The notes: generated by a model not told the origin, from the sequence alone. A DNA stretch of 64,000 nucleotides from Bacillota bacterium (GCA_017460805.1 JAFUAF010000061.1:1-64000), one strand, 5' to 3'; shown: positions 33,001 through 41,822, counted from the first letter of the stretch. Numbers and translations: made by a program.

Positions 33001-35430
33001 AATGAGCTTGGCGGTACAGTTACTATAAAGAACGGTGACGAGATCGTCAAGAGAGATGTATTCGTAACCAAGAAGGGTATGTCATACAACATTGCTCTTA
33101 ATCCCGATTCGGTAAACCACTTTACTGTTATCTACTCACCGAATAAGGGTGATAATCTTACGGCATATAAGGACGTTATAGCCGAATTTGACGTTACACA
33201 CAGATCGTCTTATGACAAGTCTGCTCCTTATATCTACGCAGGCCCCGACGGCACTGCATCCGCAGCAGGTACAAGAGAAGATCCTCTTGATATCCAGTCT
33301 GCTATCGGTTTCGCTTCAAGAAATCAGACAGTTATTTGTCTTGACGGTGTATACTATCCTACAAGCGATATAGATGTACCCGAATCTTCAAGCGGTTACA
33401 AATCGAAACCCGTCAGAATATTTGCCGAAGACGGCGCTGACGTAGTTCTTGACTTCCAGGGTCTTTACGAGGGTGTTATCATCCGCGCAGACAACTGGCA
33501 CATCAAGGGCCTTGATGTTACAAATACAGCCGATAACCTCAAGGGCTTCCACCTTGCAGGCAACAACTGTATAGTTGAAGATTGTAAATTCCACGACAAC
33601 GGCGATACCGGTTTCCAGGTGAGCCGTATCGGTTCCGGCGGCGATTTTATTGACGAATGGCCTTCAAACAACCTTATCCTTAACTGTGAGTCCTATAACA
33701 ATGCCGACCCCGCAGGCATCAATGCCGACGGTTTCGGTGCTAAGCTTACAGTAGGTACAGGCAACGTATTTGAGGGATGTATCTCTCACCACAACCTTGA
33801 TGACGGTTGGGATACATTTACAAAGCAGGGCTCGGGTGCTATCGGTACGGTAGTTCTTGAGGGCTGCGTATCTTATAAAAACGGTTATGAGATCAGCCCC
33901 GACGGCAAAGAGACAGCTCGTGAAAAGGGCGGTCACAACGGCTTTAAGATGGGCGGCGAGAACGTAGCTGTTCAGCATTATCTTAAGGATTGTATCGCAT
34001 ACAAGAATGGTGCTAACGGTGTTACGACAAACTCTAACCCGCAGCTTAAACTCAGAAATGTTATTGCATACAAGAACGGCGGTTCGGGTATTGCTCTTTA
34101 CTCCAAGTCGGGTAAGGCTAAATTCAACTATGATGTTGAGGGTGCAGTAAGCTATCAGTCCGCAAAGGATACAATAGCAACCGTAACAGAGGACAAGACA
34201 TTTACAAACAATTCGTCAACACCTCTTGTTTCGGAGAGCAACTACTTCAACTGGGGCAGCAGTTCCGCAAATGCTAAATATGCAAGTGCAGAAGACGAAG
34301 CAAACAGAAAAGTTACAACTCTTGATACTGTAACAGATGATTTCTTCGTAAGCGTAAACGAAGCCGATTCCATTACCGACGGTTTCTATGCACAGGATGC
34401 CGACGGCAAGTTCATTCTCGGCGACTTCCTTGCACGCAAGACACCTTATGTTCATAAGGAAGAAGACCTTATTGACCTTTCATCCTATGGATTTAATAAC
34501 AAGAGTGATGATACACCTGTTATCCCGGTACCCGGTGATAAGACTACAGAAAGCACGACCGCAGGCACAAACAGCGGTTCCAAAACAGGAGGAAGCACCG
34601 GTGGCGGTGGCGGCGGCGGAAGCTCCGCAAGACTTACTACATCTGCTGCAGCAACTACTGAGACAGAAAAAGCTACAGAAAAGACAACTTCTTCCGCACC
34701 CGATACAGAAACAATTACAGTTCCCGATGTAAGCAGCGACAGTATGTTTGATGATATCTCCAATAAGCCTTGGGCAGAGGAAGCTATCAACGCACTTGCT
34801 TCTATGGGCATTGTAAACGGTACGGGTTACAGAACATTCACCCCCGATGCTAACTGCAAGCGTGCTGATTTCGCGATCATGCTTGTTAAACTTCTCGGTA
34901 TCGAGGGTACAGCAACAGATAACTTTGATGATGTAGCCGAAGGCAAGTACTATTACAACTTTGTAGGTCTTGCTAAGGAAGCAGGCATCGTAAACGGCTA
35001 CGGCGACGGCAGCTTCGGCCCCGAGAACTTCTGTACAAGAGAAGAACTTATGGTTATGGTAGCTAACGCTTTAGCATCGACAGGCGTTGATATTACAGCC
35101 GATCAGAGCGTACTTGACAAGTTCGGCGACGCAGCGGATATTGCAGACTGGGCTAAGCCTTATGTTGCATTCCTTGCTGCTAACAGCGTTGTAAACGGCT
35201 CTAACGGCAATATCGATCCTAAGGCTGACATTACAAGAGCAGAAGTAGCGGTTATCATGTATAACGTTAAAAATGCTTTTGGTTTCGGCGCAGAGGAAGA
35301 GCCTGCTGTAGTTGAGGAAGAGACTGAAGAAACTACCGAAGAGGCTTCCGAAGAAACATCAGAAGAAACAACTGAAGAAACAGAAAAGGAAGCAGCTGAA
35401 GAAGTTACAGAGGAAACAACCGAAGCTTAA
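30016..35430 (+). CDS. Giant SLH-anchored PL9-family pectate lyase
   Basis: Seen: 1804 residues from ATG 30016 (AAAGGAG upstream; the frame extends to 29899 through the promoter and is rejected). Signal peptide about 1-25; a beta-sandwich-like module about 70-270; Big_3-type Ig-like domains about 275-640 (TALTLKQNPEKSVYAIGDEL start); a second sandwich module about 645-985; right-handed beta-helix about 1068-1400 with NADGFGAKLTVGTGN and HHNLDDGWDTFTKQGSG, matching PL9 calcium-binding aspartates and catalytic lysine; Gly/Ser/Thr linker; three SLH domains about 1575-1755; a Glu/Thr-rich C-terminal tail. Known: PL9 enzymes cleave pectate; SLH domains bind pyruvylated wall polymers. Inference: wall-displayed pectinase. 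Codon use is more biased to preferred codons (AAG, GCT, CTT) than in neighbours, implying high expression. Confidence 0.92.
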   Translation: MKKQRIAAALMASVMAFSTISSNVFADDIVASEAVSLEEAVLSESALAAEEADTAEDKTAEEENEVRVFADGFSDGVNGNVGKNYSCTADADGNVNLKITTANKGKFTNGADNYAYYAKEVSTQSDFSLSATININEYNSSAYSNPTSPHQSSFGVVGFDEKYSSDGNTGNQLWLASYTEKSSVPPAMTVLTRHKGDATKTVQKVLSDSFDIATSSGTFDVVVKKSGSTYYLECNGNSTTVTDAELFTGSTEYIGFFVARNVDITISNIEFSEDTRTVTALTLKQNPEKSVYAIGDELDLTGAVIEAAYSDGSTEEVALNELVVSGFDTASAGEKTMTFVKGGVSATFDYTVNPDGVVSLEFDTEPYINEYAVDMRFDPSGAKVKATLNTGEVIDVVYIGDYDPEKATEDEKNAPKYTFLLNGSEIDSSYIFKSSDAGTDKIEIKAISGEAVVANDVKGSFDVTISDRALAELTVAVAPIKTEYYVGDSFEPAGMVVRGTYRSADGSKMQAVIPEGDYRIDAPEVFTTAGTVTVPIVSTINPSIVYNYNLDIKSPRFTRYKVVDYPIMTVDKGAPFDPTGLVIGAYFSNAAYEVADESEYSIDTSSFDSSNEGTTSVTVNINGKYGTQSIPLNITVKETAQQIWRHTYFGASTNNGDTGVVDITNGTPSATDANGRITSTSDIIAEDTDGKNAPYYDVDAVPTVTVASLGGAGKITADNDGISYYFTRLAAQSNFTMTAKLEVEYYLTDNDDKQRNGQEAFGVMVRDAVPFFDAEDVDENGDANSPSLKNSVAAAKYAAIDKVTGEPMLRKTNDTFASNMAIIGGCADSSYPTENDVSFIRKSTSNRINLLARIGTADHIEGGGAEKRGYYKISDTFPAVGNVYYLTIKKSGNGIYAKCEDPQNLDENGNPVVMETYQYFEDGFLDTLDPDNMYVGIFAARRARVKASEIVLTETDPATDIQTYVAPEQASSPTITVASPYFTTDSNYELILKAGNELGGTVTIKNGDEIVKRDVFVTKKGMSYNIALNPDSVNHFTVIYSPNKGDNLTAYKDVIAEFDVTHRSSYDKSAPYIYAGPDGTASAAGTREDPLDIQSAIGFASRNQTVICLDGVYYPTSDIDVPESSSGYKSKPVRIFAEDGADVVLDFQGLYEGVIIRADNWHIKGLDVTNTADNLKGFHLAGNNCIVEDCKFHDNGDTGFQVSRIGSGGDFIDEWPSNNLILNCESYNNADPAGINADGFGAKLTVGTGNVFEGCISHHNLDDGWDTFTKQGSGAIGTVVLEGCVSYKNGYEISPDGKETAREKGGHNGFKMGGENVAVQHYLKDCIAYKNGANGVTTNSNPQLKLRNVIAYKNGGSGIALYSKSGKAKFNYDVEGAVSYQSAKDTIATVTEDKTFTNNSSTPLVSESNYFNWGSSSANAKYASAEDEANRKVTTLDTVTDDFFVSVNEADSITDGFYAQDADGKFILGDFLARKTPYVHKEEDLIDLSSYGFNNKSDDTPVIPVPGDKTTESTTAGTNSGSKTGGSTGGGGGGGSSARLTTSAAATTETEKATEKTTSSAPDTETITVPDVSSDSMFDDISNKPWAEEAINALASMGIVNGTGYRTFTPDANCKRADFAIMLVKLLGIEGTATDNFDDVAEGKYYYNFVGLAKEAGIVNGYGDGSFGPENFCTREELMVMVANALASTGVDITADQSVLDKFGDAADIADWAKPYVAFLAANSVVNGSNGNIDPKADITRAEVAVIMYNVKNAFGFGAEEEPAVVEEETEETTEEASEETSEETTEETEKEAAEEVTEETTEA

Positions 35431-35441
35431 TCAAAATTTAA

Positions 35442-35470
35442 GGGACCGTCCTTTTGGGCGGTCTCTTTTT
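35442..35470 (+). terminator. Terminator of the SLH-PL9 gene
   Basis: GGGACCGTCC (35442-35451) pairs with GGGCGGTCTC (35456-35465), two wobbles, followed by TTTTT. Confidence 0.8.
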
Positions 35471-35510
35471 ATGTGAAAAAGTAGGGGAAAATTTTTAAAA
35501 AATATTCCTA

Positions 35511-35539
35511 TTGACTAAATGGGTAATTGTGACTATAAT
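35511..35539 (+). promoter_or_regulatory. Promoter of cysK with possible overlapping operator
   Basis: TTGACT (35511-35516), 17-base spacer, TATAAT (35534-35539). An imperfect dyad ATTCCTAT (35504-35511) / ATGGGTAAT (35519-35527) overlaps the minus-35 element and could be a site for an Rrf2-type regulator such as CymR; this part is speculative. Confidence 0.6.
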
Positions 35540-35600
35540 AAGTTCATAAACAAATCCTACACAGGAAATAGGAAATAGAAAATTTAAGGAGGATATTAAA

Positions 35601-36536
35601 ATGAGTGATATCAAAAAAAGTACATTGGAGTTAATAGGAAAAACACCCTTGCTTGAGGCAAGCAGATATGCACAGGCAAACGGCATAAAGGACGCAACAG
35701 TTCTTGCAAAGCTTGAATATCTCAATCCCGCAGGTTCCGTCAAGGACAGAATTGCCCTTGCAATGATAGAGGATGCGGAGAAAAAGGGCATTTTAAAGCC
35801 GGGCGCAACCATTATCGAACCAACATCGGGCAATACGGGTATCGGTCTTGCGGCTGTTGCGGCTGCAAAGGGATATAAAGCAATTCTGACACTTCCCGAA
35901 ACGATGAGCGTTGAAAGAAGAACTCTGCTTCATGCTTACGGTGCTGAACTTGTGCTTACAGACGGCAGTCTTGGCATGAAAGGCGCTATCGCAAAGGCTA
36001 CGGAACTTAATGAGCAGATAGAGGGCTCTATCATCCTCGGACAGTTTGTAAATCCTGCAAATCCCGCTGTTCATAAGGCTACAACAGGTCCGGAGATCTG
36101 GGAGCAGACAGACGGCAAAGTTGATATTTTCATTGCAGGTGTCGGCACGGGCGGTACGGTAACAGGTGTAGGCGAATATCTCAAAGAACAAAACCCCAAT
36201 GTAAAGGTAATTGCCGTAGAACCCGCTACAAGCCCGGTACTTTCAAAGGGTACAGCAGGTGCGCATAAGATCCAGGGCATAGGTGCAGGCTTTGTTCCCG
36301 AAGTGCTTAACACAAAGGTCTATGACGAAGTTATTGCAATAGAAAATGACGATGCATTTGAAGAGGGCAGAAAGTTTGCCACGACCGAGGGCGTGCTTGT
36401 CGGTATTTCATCGGGTGCAGCATTGAAAGCCGCTTCTATTCTTGCCGCAAGACCCGAAAATAAGGGCAAGACGATAGTTGCTTTACTTCCCGACTCCGGC
36501 GACAGATATCTTTCCACACCTTTATTTGCAAATTAA
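35601..36536 (+). CDS. cysK: Cysteine synthase (O-acetylserine sulfhydrylase)
   Basis: Seen: 311 residues, start after AAGGAGG. Motifs: [15 protein letters not shown] with the PLP lysine, [11 protein letters not shown] substrate loop, [12 protein letters not shown] phosphate-binding loop, and [12 protein letters not shown]. Converts O-acetylserine and sulfide to cysteine. Single-gene unit with its own promoter and a CCCGC/GCGGG terminator (36543-36567). The short length and overall pattern fit CysK rather than CysM or cystathionine beta-synthase. Confidence 0.95.
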   Translation: MSDIKKSTLELIGKTPLLEASRYAQANGIKDATVLAKLEYLNPAGSVKDRIALAMIEDAEKKGILKPGATIIEPTSGNTGIGLAAVAAAKGYKAILTLPETMSVERRTLLHAYGAELVLTDGSLGMKGAIAKATELNEQIEGSIILGQFVNPANPAVHKATTGPEIWEQTDGKVDIFIAGVGTGGTVTGVGEYLKEQNPNVKVIAVEPATSPVLSKGTAGAHKIQGIGAGFVPEVLNTKVYDEVIAIENDDAFEEGRKFATTEGVLVGISSGAALKAASILAARPENKGKTIVALLPDSGDRYLSTPLFAN

Positions 36537-36542
36537 TAAATT

Positions 36543-36567
36543 TCCCGCTTTTATGCGGGATTTTTTT
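36543..36567 (+). terminator. Terminator of cysK
   Basis: TCCCGC (36543-36548) pairs with GCGGGA (36555-36560), followed by TTTTTTT. Confidence 0.8.
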
Positions 36568-36638
36568 ATTGTAAAGTTGACATAAAAGCGATTTTGTAAT
36601 AAAATTATATCCGTAATATAATAATCGGAGATGTATTT

Positions 36639-37322
36639 ATGAATAAAGCAGTTGTTATAGCCGAGAATGAGGCGGTTTTGCAGGAAATACTGTCACAGCC
36701 TTTCTGGAAAGAAAAAAATATAGCCGTACAAGGCATTTATACCGATAATACGGATAAATACACAGAGGAAGAAAAGACACTTGAAGAATTGTTTGATGCG
36801 CAGGATACGGGCTTTTTATATATGCTTGAAAAAACAGACGATATAAGTGCGATAAAAACACTTAAAAACAATATCTTTGAAAAATATATGTGGCTTTCGC
36901 TTTATGCGGACAAAAAAAGTCTGCTGCCGCCAAAAAAAATGCTTGAAAATATGTTTGAACTTGTATGTGAGCTGTCGCCTTTTACAACAAACGATAAGAT
37001 AGCAAAGGTAATAGCTTATGTGCTTGCTTCGCCGGAAGGAGACCTGCGGCAGACAAGTGTTGCGGAAAGTCTGTATATAAACAGTTCCTATCTGAGTACG
37101 GTGTTTACGGCAAATATAAATATTCGTTTTGTGGATTATGTAAATAATGTCAGGCTGCGCCGTGCGGCTATGCTTTTGACCTCCACAGACCTTAAAATAG
37201 CCGATATAGCCGACAGATTGGAGTATAGAGATATTTCTTATTTTTCAAAGCTGTTCAAGAAAAAATTCGGTATGACACCGTCGCTTTACCGCATACCCGA
37301 CAATTATAACTATCAGATTTAG
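36639..37322 (+). CDS. AraC-family transcriptional regulator with degenerate N-terminal domain
   Basis: Seen: 227 residues. Residues about 125-220 are an AraC-type double helix-turn-helix (INSSYLSTVFTANINIRFVDY, LKIADIADRLEYRDISYFSK LFKK pattern, ending FGMTPSLYR). The first 100 residues begin KAVVIAENEAVLQEIL, reminiscent of a response-regulator receiver, but the acidic pocket and phosphoacceptor aspartate are not present. GGAG precedes the ATG. Inference: DNA-binding regulator that is not phosphorylated. Targets unknown; neighbours cysK and pyrE do not point to an obvious regulon. Confidence 0.8.
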   Translation: MNKAVVIAENEAVLQEILSQPFWKEKNIAVQGIYTDNTDKYTEEEKTLEELFDAQDTGFLYMLEKTDDISAIKTLKNNIFEKYMWLSLYADKKSLLPPKKMLENMFELVCELSPFTTNDKIAKVIAYVLASPEGDLRQTSVAESLYINSSYLSTVFTANINIRFVDYVNNVRLRRAAMLLTSTDLKIADIADRLEYRDISYFSKLFKKKFGMTPSLYRIPDNYNYQI

Positions 37323-37380
37323 CAACTATATAAAAAAAGAGTTTCTTATTTTACATTTTTGTTAAAAATTCATAAATGTC

Positions 37381-37409
37381 TTGATTATTCTTATTGTGTA
37401 TGCTACAAT
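37381..37409 (+). promoter_or_regulatory. Promoter of pyrE
   Basis: TTGATT (37381-37386), 17-base spacer, TACAAT (37404-37409), about 40 bases before the pyrE start. Confidence 0.65.
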
Positions 37410-37450
37410 ATATTGTGGATTGAAGAAAGAATATTACAAAGGAGGATAAA

Positions 37451-38101
37451 ATGAGCTATAAAAAGGATTTTGTAAAATTCATGTGGGAGGCAGGCGTGCT
37501 TACTTTTGGCGAGTTTACGCTTAAAAGCGGCCGCAAGGCTCCGTATTTTATAAATACCGGCAACTATAAGACGGGAGAGCATATTGCAAAGCTTGGCGAG
37601 TTCTATGCAAAGTGTATAAAAGAAAACGACATTCATGCTGATGTGTTCTTTGGCCCCGCATACAAGGGTATTCCGCTTGCAGTTACCGCAGCTATCTCCA
37701 ATTATAAGGAAAACGGCGAAAACGTAAATTATTGTTTTAACCGCAAAGAGGCAAAGGATCACGGCGAAGGCGGCGTTATGGTAGGCCATAAGCTCCAAGA
37801 CGGCGACAAGGTCCTTATTATCGAAGATGTTATTACGGCAGGCACAGCCATCAGAGAAAGTCTTCCCATTTTGAAGGCGGCAGCTGATGTTGATGTGTGC
37901 GGTGTTGTGATCTCTGTAGACAGAATGGAGAAAAATAAAAGCGACAGATCTGCGGTGCAGGAAGTCTTTGACGAATTCGGCATCAAGGTCTATCCTATCG
38001 TTACAATAAATGATATTATCGAGTCCATAGAGGACGGTACTATCCCGGGTAAGGAATATCTTCCTGCCATGAAGGAGTACAGAAAAGTCTATGGCGTTTA
38101 A
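37451..38101 (+). CDS. pyrE: Orotate phosphoribosyltransferase
   Basis: Seen: 216 residues, ATG after AAAGGAGG. Motifs: FTLKSGRKAPYFINTG (orotate site), FGPAYKGIPLA, NRKEAKDHGEGG (flexible catalytic loop), and VLIIEDVITAGTAIRES (PRPP-binding motif). Makes OMP from orotate and PRPP. It stands alone, away from other pyr genes. The gene for the secreted repeat protein follows 23 bases later without a terminator. Confidence 0.96.
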   Translation: MSYKKDFVKFMWEAGVLTFGEFTLKSGRKAPYFINTGNYKTGEHIAKLGEFYAKCIKENDIHADVFFGPAYKGIPLAVTAAISNYKENGENVNYCFNRKEAKDHGEGGVMVGHKLQDGDKVLIIEDVITAGTAIRESLPILKAAADVDVCGVVISVDRMEKNKSDRSAVQEVFDEFGIKVYPIVTINDIIESIEDGTIPGKEYLPAMKEYRKVYGV

Positions 38102-38124
38102 ATATTGAAAGGAAGTGCAGTTTT

Positions 38125-40185
38125 ATGAAGTTATTGAAAAAACTTGCAAGTCTTGCAATGTCTGTTGTTATGCTTCTTTCATGTGTATGCTTTACAGCTG
38201 CAACGACAGAGGCGGCAGAAGTCATTCCCGTTTACCTTAACGGAAAACAGCTGGAATTCCCGGCAAATGATGCGCAGCCGCAGATATATCAAAACAGAAC
38301 TTATGTGCCCATAAGAAAAACTGCCGAATATCTCGGTCTTTCTATTAACTGGAATTCAAAGACGGAAACACTTACGTTTTCACGCGAGGGTGTTACCATC
38401 GACCACACAATGCGTTCCAACATCGTGTATGTAAGCGGCAATCCCCGCACATTTGACACACGTTCCATAAATGTACAGAACAGAACGCTTATGCCCATAC
38501 GTATGCTTGGCGAGTCCATAGGCGCAACTGTTGACTGGGACAACGATAAACGTGCTGTATATATCAAAACAGCCGATTATAACGAAGCGACGACCGAAGC
38601 GGCAACAGCGGCTCCCGTTGTAAGTTCGGGCTCTGCCAAGATAATAAATGCCTCGCTTAACAAGTCGAGCATCGGTGCGGGCGAAACAGTAAAACTAACT
38701 GTAACGGCAAAGGATGCCACAAGAGTAAGACTTGTTGATGCGCAGACACAAAAAGAAATAGAAGTGATCTCCGAATACGGCGAGAGCGATGACGGCACAC
38801 GAGTATTCGAAACCTTATTAAAAGGCGAAAACGACAGCAAGGATTCAGTTGTCAAGACTGTTATGGTTCTTGCGGGCAATGACTCTTCTTTCAATGAATC
38901 TCTTTCCGAAACAAGGACTGTAAGCTATGTTGTAACAACAGACAAAAGCAGTGATGATGACGATGACGACGATGATGACGAGAAAGAAACTATCAAGTCA
39001 GATCATCTTGTAAGCTACAAGCTTGACAGTACAACATATGCCGAGGATGATTATGCCAACGTTACTGTCGTGACCGATAACGAGGTATCCAAGGTCAGAA
39101 TAACCAACAGCTACAGCAACGGCAGAACCGAAAGCTCCGAATATACAGAAAAGAGCAAGGAAAGAACATTCAAATTAAAACCCAGACTTTCTCAGAAAGG
39201 TACGGTATATCTTTATATCACACTTTATATCGAGGACGAGGGTTATGAAGCCGTTCAGCAGAAAGTTAAAGTTACGGTCGGCAAAACAGCCAGCAGCAAA
39301 AAGAGCTATGATGAACTTGAGATAGTTGACATTGATGTGCTCAATGATACGGTTTATGTTGACGAGGAAGCTCATGTTCTTGTTTACACATCAACAGATG
39401 TAACGGAAGTTTCTATCTATGATGAAGACGACAAGAAGATGGCTACAAGCTACTATTACTATTCAAAGGAAGACGGCCAGCTTATCTGGAATCTCAGCTT
39501 TGAGGTATCTTCAAGCGGCAGACAGAAGTATTACGCTTACGCTTATAACGATGATGACGAAAAGGTATCCGAGATATTCAAGCTTGACGGCGAGAAATAC
39601 TCCAAGAATGATGCTGTCGTTTTAAGTGTTGAACAGAGAACATCAAACGTAAGAGACGGAGATACCTGCAAGTTCAATGTTAAGTGTACAAACGGCATAT
39701 ACAAAGTTATACTTACCGATGACAGAGGCCGTGAGCTTGGCTGGGAGTCGAGCAGCAGCAAGAGCGGTTCCAACAGTGAATTTACTGTCAAAGGTACTAT
39801 AAGCGATGTTGAAAGCGATTACTATATCTACGGTTATGATGATGCTGATTTCAAGGCAAGCGTGTATAAATTCCGCGTTGTGGGAAGCTCTTCGGGCGAC
39901 CTTCAGATCATAAGCGTTGACCTTGACAGCAACAAGGTCGATATTGATGATGATATCGAACTTACAGTAGAAACTTCGACAAATGTTGAAAGACTTGTTA
40001 TCGTAGACCAGGATGATAACAGAGTATACAAAAAGACCAAACCTACCAAGGAAAAGGACGATGTATATATCTGGGAGATCTCTTTCAGCCCCGAGGAAAA
40101 AGGCAGAAATACCTTTACTATCACTATCGAGGATGAAGATGACAATACCGAGGAATACGACTTTAACGTACAGGTAACCAAATAA
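38125..40185 (+). CDS. Secreted protein with copper-amine-oxidase-N domain and five Ig-like repeats
   Basis: Seen: 686 residues. Signal peptide about 1-31. Residues about 33-150 carry two Cu_amine_oxidN1-type halves (YVPIRKTAEYLGLSINWN and LMPIRMLGESIGATVDWD). The rest is five divergent beta-rich repeats of about 90-100 residues (starting near 172, 295, 395, 495, 590), each opening with an I-x-(S/D)-(V/A)-x-L-type strand. A run of nine or so aspartates (about 275-283) separates repeat 1 from 2. No wall-anchoring motif. Known: such N-domains are common in Clostridial and Paenibacillus exoproteins; they are not catalytic. Ends at a strong terminator. Function unknown, probably structural or adhesive. 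Confidence 0.8.
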   Translation: MKLLKKLASLAMSVVMLLSCVCFTAATTEAAEVIPVYLNGKQLEFPANDAQPQIYQNRTYVPIRKTAEYLGLSINWNSKTETLTFSREGVTIDHTMRSNIVYVSGNPRTFDTRSINVQNRTLMPIRMLGESIGATVDWDNDKRAVYIKTADYNEATTEAATAAPVVSSGSAKIINASLNKSSIGAGETVKLTVTAKDATRVRLVDAQTQKEIEVISEYGESDDGTRVFETLLKGENDSKDSVVKTVMVLAGNDSSFNESLSETRTVSYVVTTDKSSDDDDDDDDDEKETIKSDHLVSYKLDSTTYAEDDYANVTVVTDNEVSKVRITNSYSNGRTESSEYTEKSKERTFKLKPRLSQKGTVYLYITLYIEDEGYEAVQQKVKVTVGKTASSKKSYDELEIVDIDVLNDTVYVDEEAHVLVYTSTDVTEVSIYDEDDKKMATSYYYYSKEDGQLIWNLSFEVSSSGRQKYYAYAYNDDDEKVSEIFKLDGEKYSKNDAVVLSVEQRTSNVRDGDTCKFNVKCTNGIYKVILTDDRGRELGWESSSSKSGSNSEFTVKGTISDVESDYYIYGYDDADFKASVYKFRVVGSSSGDLQIISVDLDSNKVDIDDDIELTVETSTNVERLVIVDQDDNRVYKKTKPTKEKDDVYIWEISFSPEEKGRNTFTITIEDEDDNTEEYDFNVQVTK

Positions 40186-40190
40186 TGCTC

Positions 40191-40219
40191 AAAAAGGATG
40201 CGTGAACCGCATCCTTTTT
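40191..40219 (+). terminator. Terminator between the repeat protein and the AsnB-like gene
   Basis: AAAAAGGATGCG (40191-40202) and CGCATCCTTTTT (40208-40219) form a perfect 12-bp stem with a 5-base loop, ending in a T run. Confidence 0.9.
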
Positions 40220-40282
40220 ATATGTCGTTTTATTGACAATTCTGTCAAATTAAAGTATAATTTACATGAGGTGAAATTACAA

Positions 40283-41818
40283 ATGACAGAAATAAAGGAA
40301 TACAGAGGACATATACGCAACTGGAAAGCGCTTTGTGCGGAACTTTCCATAGATACGTCACTTCCCGATAAAAAGCGCGAGGAAGAGATAATTGTAAAAG
40401 GCTATGAAAAATGGGGCAGGGATATTGCCGATCATTTATATGGTATGTTTGCTTTTGCGCTGTGGGACAGCAAGGAAGGAAAGCTGTTCTGCCTGCGCGA
40501 TCACTTTGGCACAAAGCCGTTTTTCTATTATATAACAGATGATAACAATATCCTTTACGGTTCATCCATACGTGAAATCATGAAAGGAAAAGGTTTCAAA
40601 AAAGCGCTTAATAAGGATATGCTCCAGCTTTACCTTACTTTTACCTATGTTGCGGGTGAAGATACATTTTTTAAGGGTGTTAAAAAGCTTATGCCGGGTC
40701 ATTGGCTGGAATTTAAAGACGGGAAACTGACTGTTGAGCGCTATTGGACACCGACTTTCAAGCCCGATGATTCTAAATCGCTTGAGGACTTTGCCAACGA
40801 GATACATACAACGGTAAAGGAAATATTCAAAGAAGTAAAGACCGAGGACGAGGTTGCCGAGTCATTCCTTTCGGGCGGTGTGGATTCAAGCTATGTGCTT
40901 GCGCTTTCGGATGCCAATATCTGCGACTCCTGCGGCTACGACGAAGAGAGATTTGACGAGAGCAGGGTGGCAGCCAAAACAGCCGAACTTTTAGGAAGAA
41001 AACAAGCCGTTTGTCTTATTACACCCGAAAGATATTTTGAGACCGTCCCCTATGTAATGGAGAATATGGAGCAGCCTTTGGGCGATGCTTCGGCTGTAGT
41101 ATTTGCCATTGCCTGCCGTGCAACTGCCGAACACACAAAACTGTGCTATTCGGGCGAGGGCGCCGACGAGTTTTTCGGCGGTTACAATATGTACCGCAAT
41201 GCCGAGCGTTACGGCGACAATTTAAAAACATTCTATGTCGGCAACACAAATATTATGAAAGAAGACGAGAAAAAGCAGCTTCTTAAATATTATAACGAAA
41301 ATGTGCTGCCTATAGATATTGCAAAGCCCATTTATGACGAGACCGAAGGACTTGACCCGCTTTCCAAAATGAGCGATGTGGATATACAGATATGGCTTGA
41401 GGGCGATATTTACCTTAATGTGGACAAAATGAGCGAAGCTGCGGGGCTGGAGATAAGAATGCCGCTTACCGACAGACGTGTATTTGATATAGCATCAAGA
41501 ATGCCTTCAAAATACAAGGTAAATGATGAGACAAACAAGGTCGCTTTTCGTACAGCGGCGGCAAAAGTCCTGCCCGAGGAGATAGCTTTCCGCAAAAAGC
41601 TTGGTTTTATCGTTCCTATCAGGATCTGGCTTGCCGATGAAAGATACAACAAAGACGTTATTGAAAAATTTAACAGCGAATATGCGGCAGAATTCTTTAA
41701 AACAGATGAATTAAACGCAATATTCAATGAATATATCGGCGGAAATTCCGACCTTTGGAGAAAAGTATGGACTATCTATACTTTCCTTGTTTGGTACGAG
41801 ATATATTTTATAAAATAA
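40283..41818 (+). CDS. Asparagine synthetase-like protein lacking the N-terminal nucleophile of the glutaminase domain
   Basis: Seen: 511 residues from ATG 40283 (TGAGGTG upstream). Residues 1-180 align with the later part of a class II glutaminase domain: KWGRDIADHLYGMFAFALWD and LRDHFGTKPFFY are standard. The first 60-70 residues of AsnB, including the catalytic Cys after the initiator Met, are missing, and no upstream sequence supplies them (a terminator lies at 40191-40219). The synthetase domain is intact: SFLSGGVDSSYVLALS (PP-loop), YSGEGADEFFGGY, and RKKLGFIVPIRIW. Inference: makes asparagine, or another amide, with free ammonia, or gets ammonia from a partner. It is a single-gene unit. 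Confidence 0.85.
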   Translation: MTEIKEYRGHIRNWKALCAELSIDTSLPDKKREEEIIVKGYEKWGRDIADHLYGMFAFALWDSKEGKLFCLRDHFGTKPFFYYITDDNNILYGSSIREIMKGKGFKKALNKDMLQLYLTFTYVAGEDTFFKGVKKLMPGHWLEFKDGKLTVERYWTPTFKPDDSKSLEDFANEIHTTVKEIFKEVKTEDEVAESFLSGGVDSSYVLALSDANICDSCGYDEERFDESRVAAKTAELLGRKQAVCLITPERYFETVPYVMENMEQPLGDASAVVFAIACRATAEHTKLCYSGEGADEFFGGYNMYRNAERYGDNLKTFYVGNTNIMKEDEKKQLLKYYNENVLPIDIAKPIYDETEGLDPLSKMSDVDIQIWLEGDIYLNVDKMSEAAGLEIRMPLTDRRVFDIASRMPSKYKVNDETNKVAFRTAAAKVLPEEIAFRKKLGFIVPIRIWLADERYNKDVIEKFNSEYAAEFFKTDELNAIFNEYIGGNSDLWRKVWTIYTFLVWYEIYFIK

Positions 41819-41822
41819 TATC

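Noticed and set aside
38125..38580. Amine oxidase enzyme call for the copper-amine-oxidase-N domain protein
   Set aside because: Only the N-terminal accessory-type domain is present; no catalytic oxidase domain or topaquinone motif.
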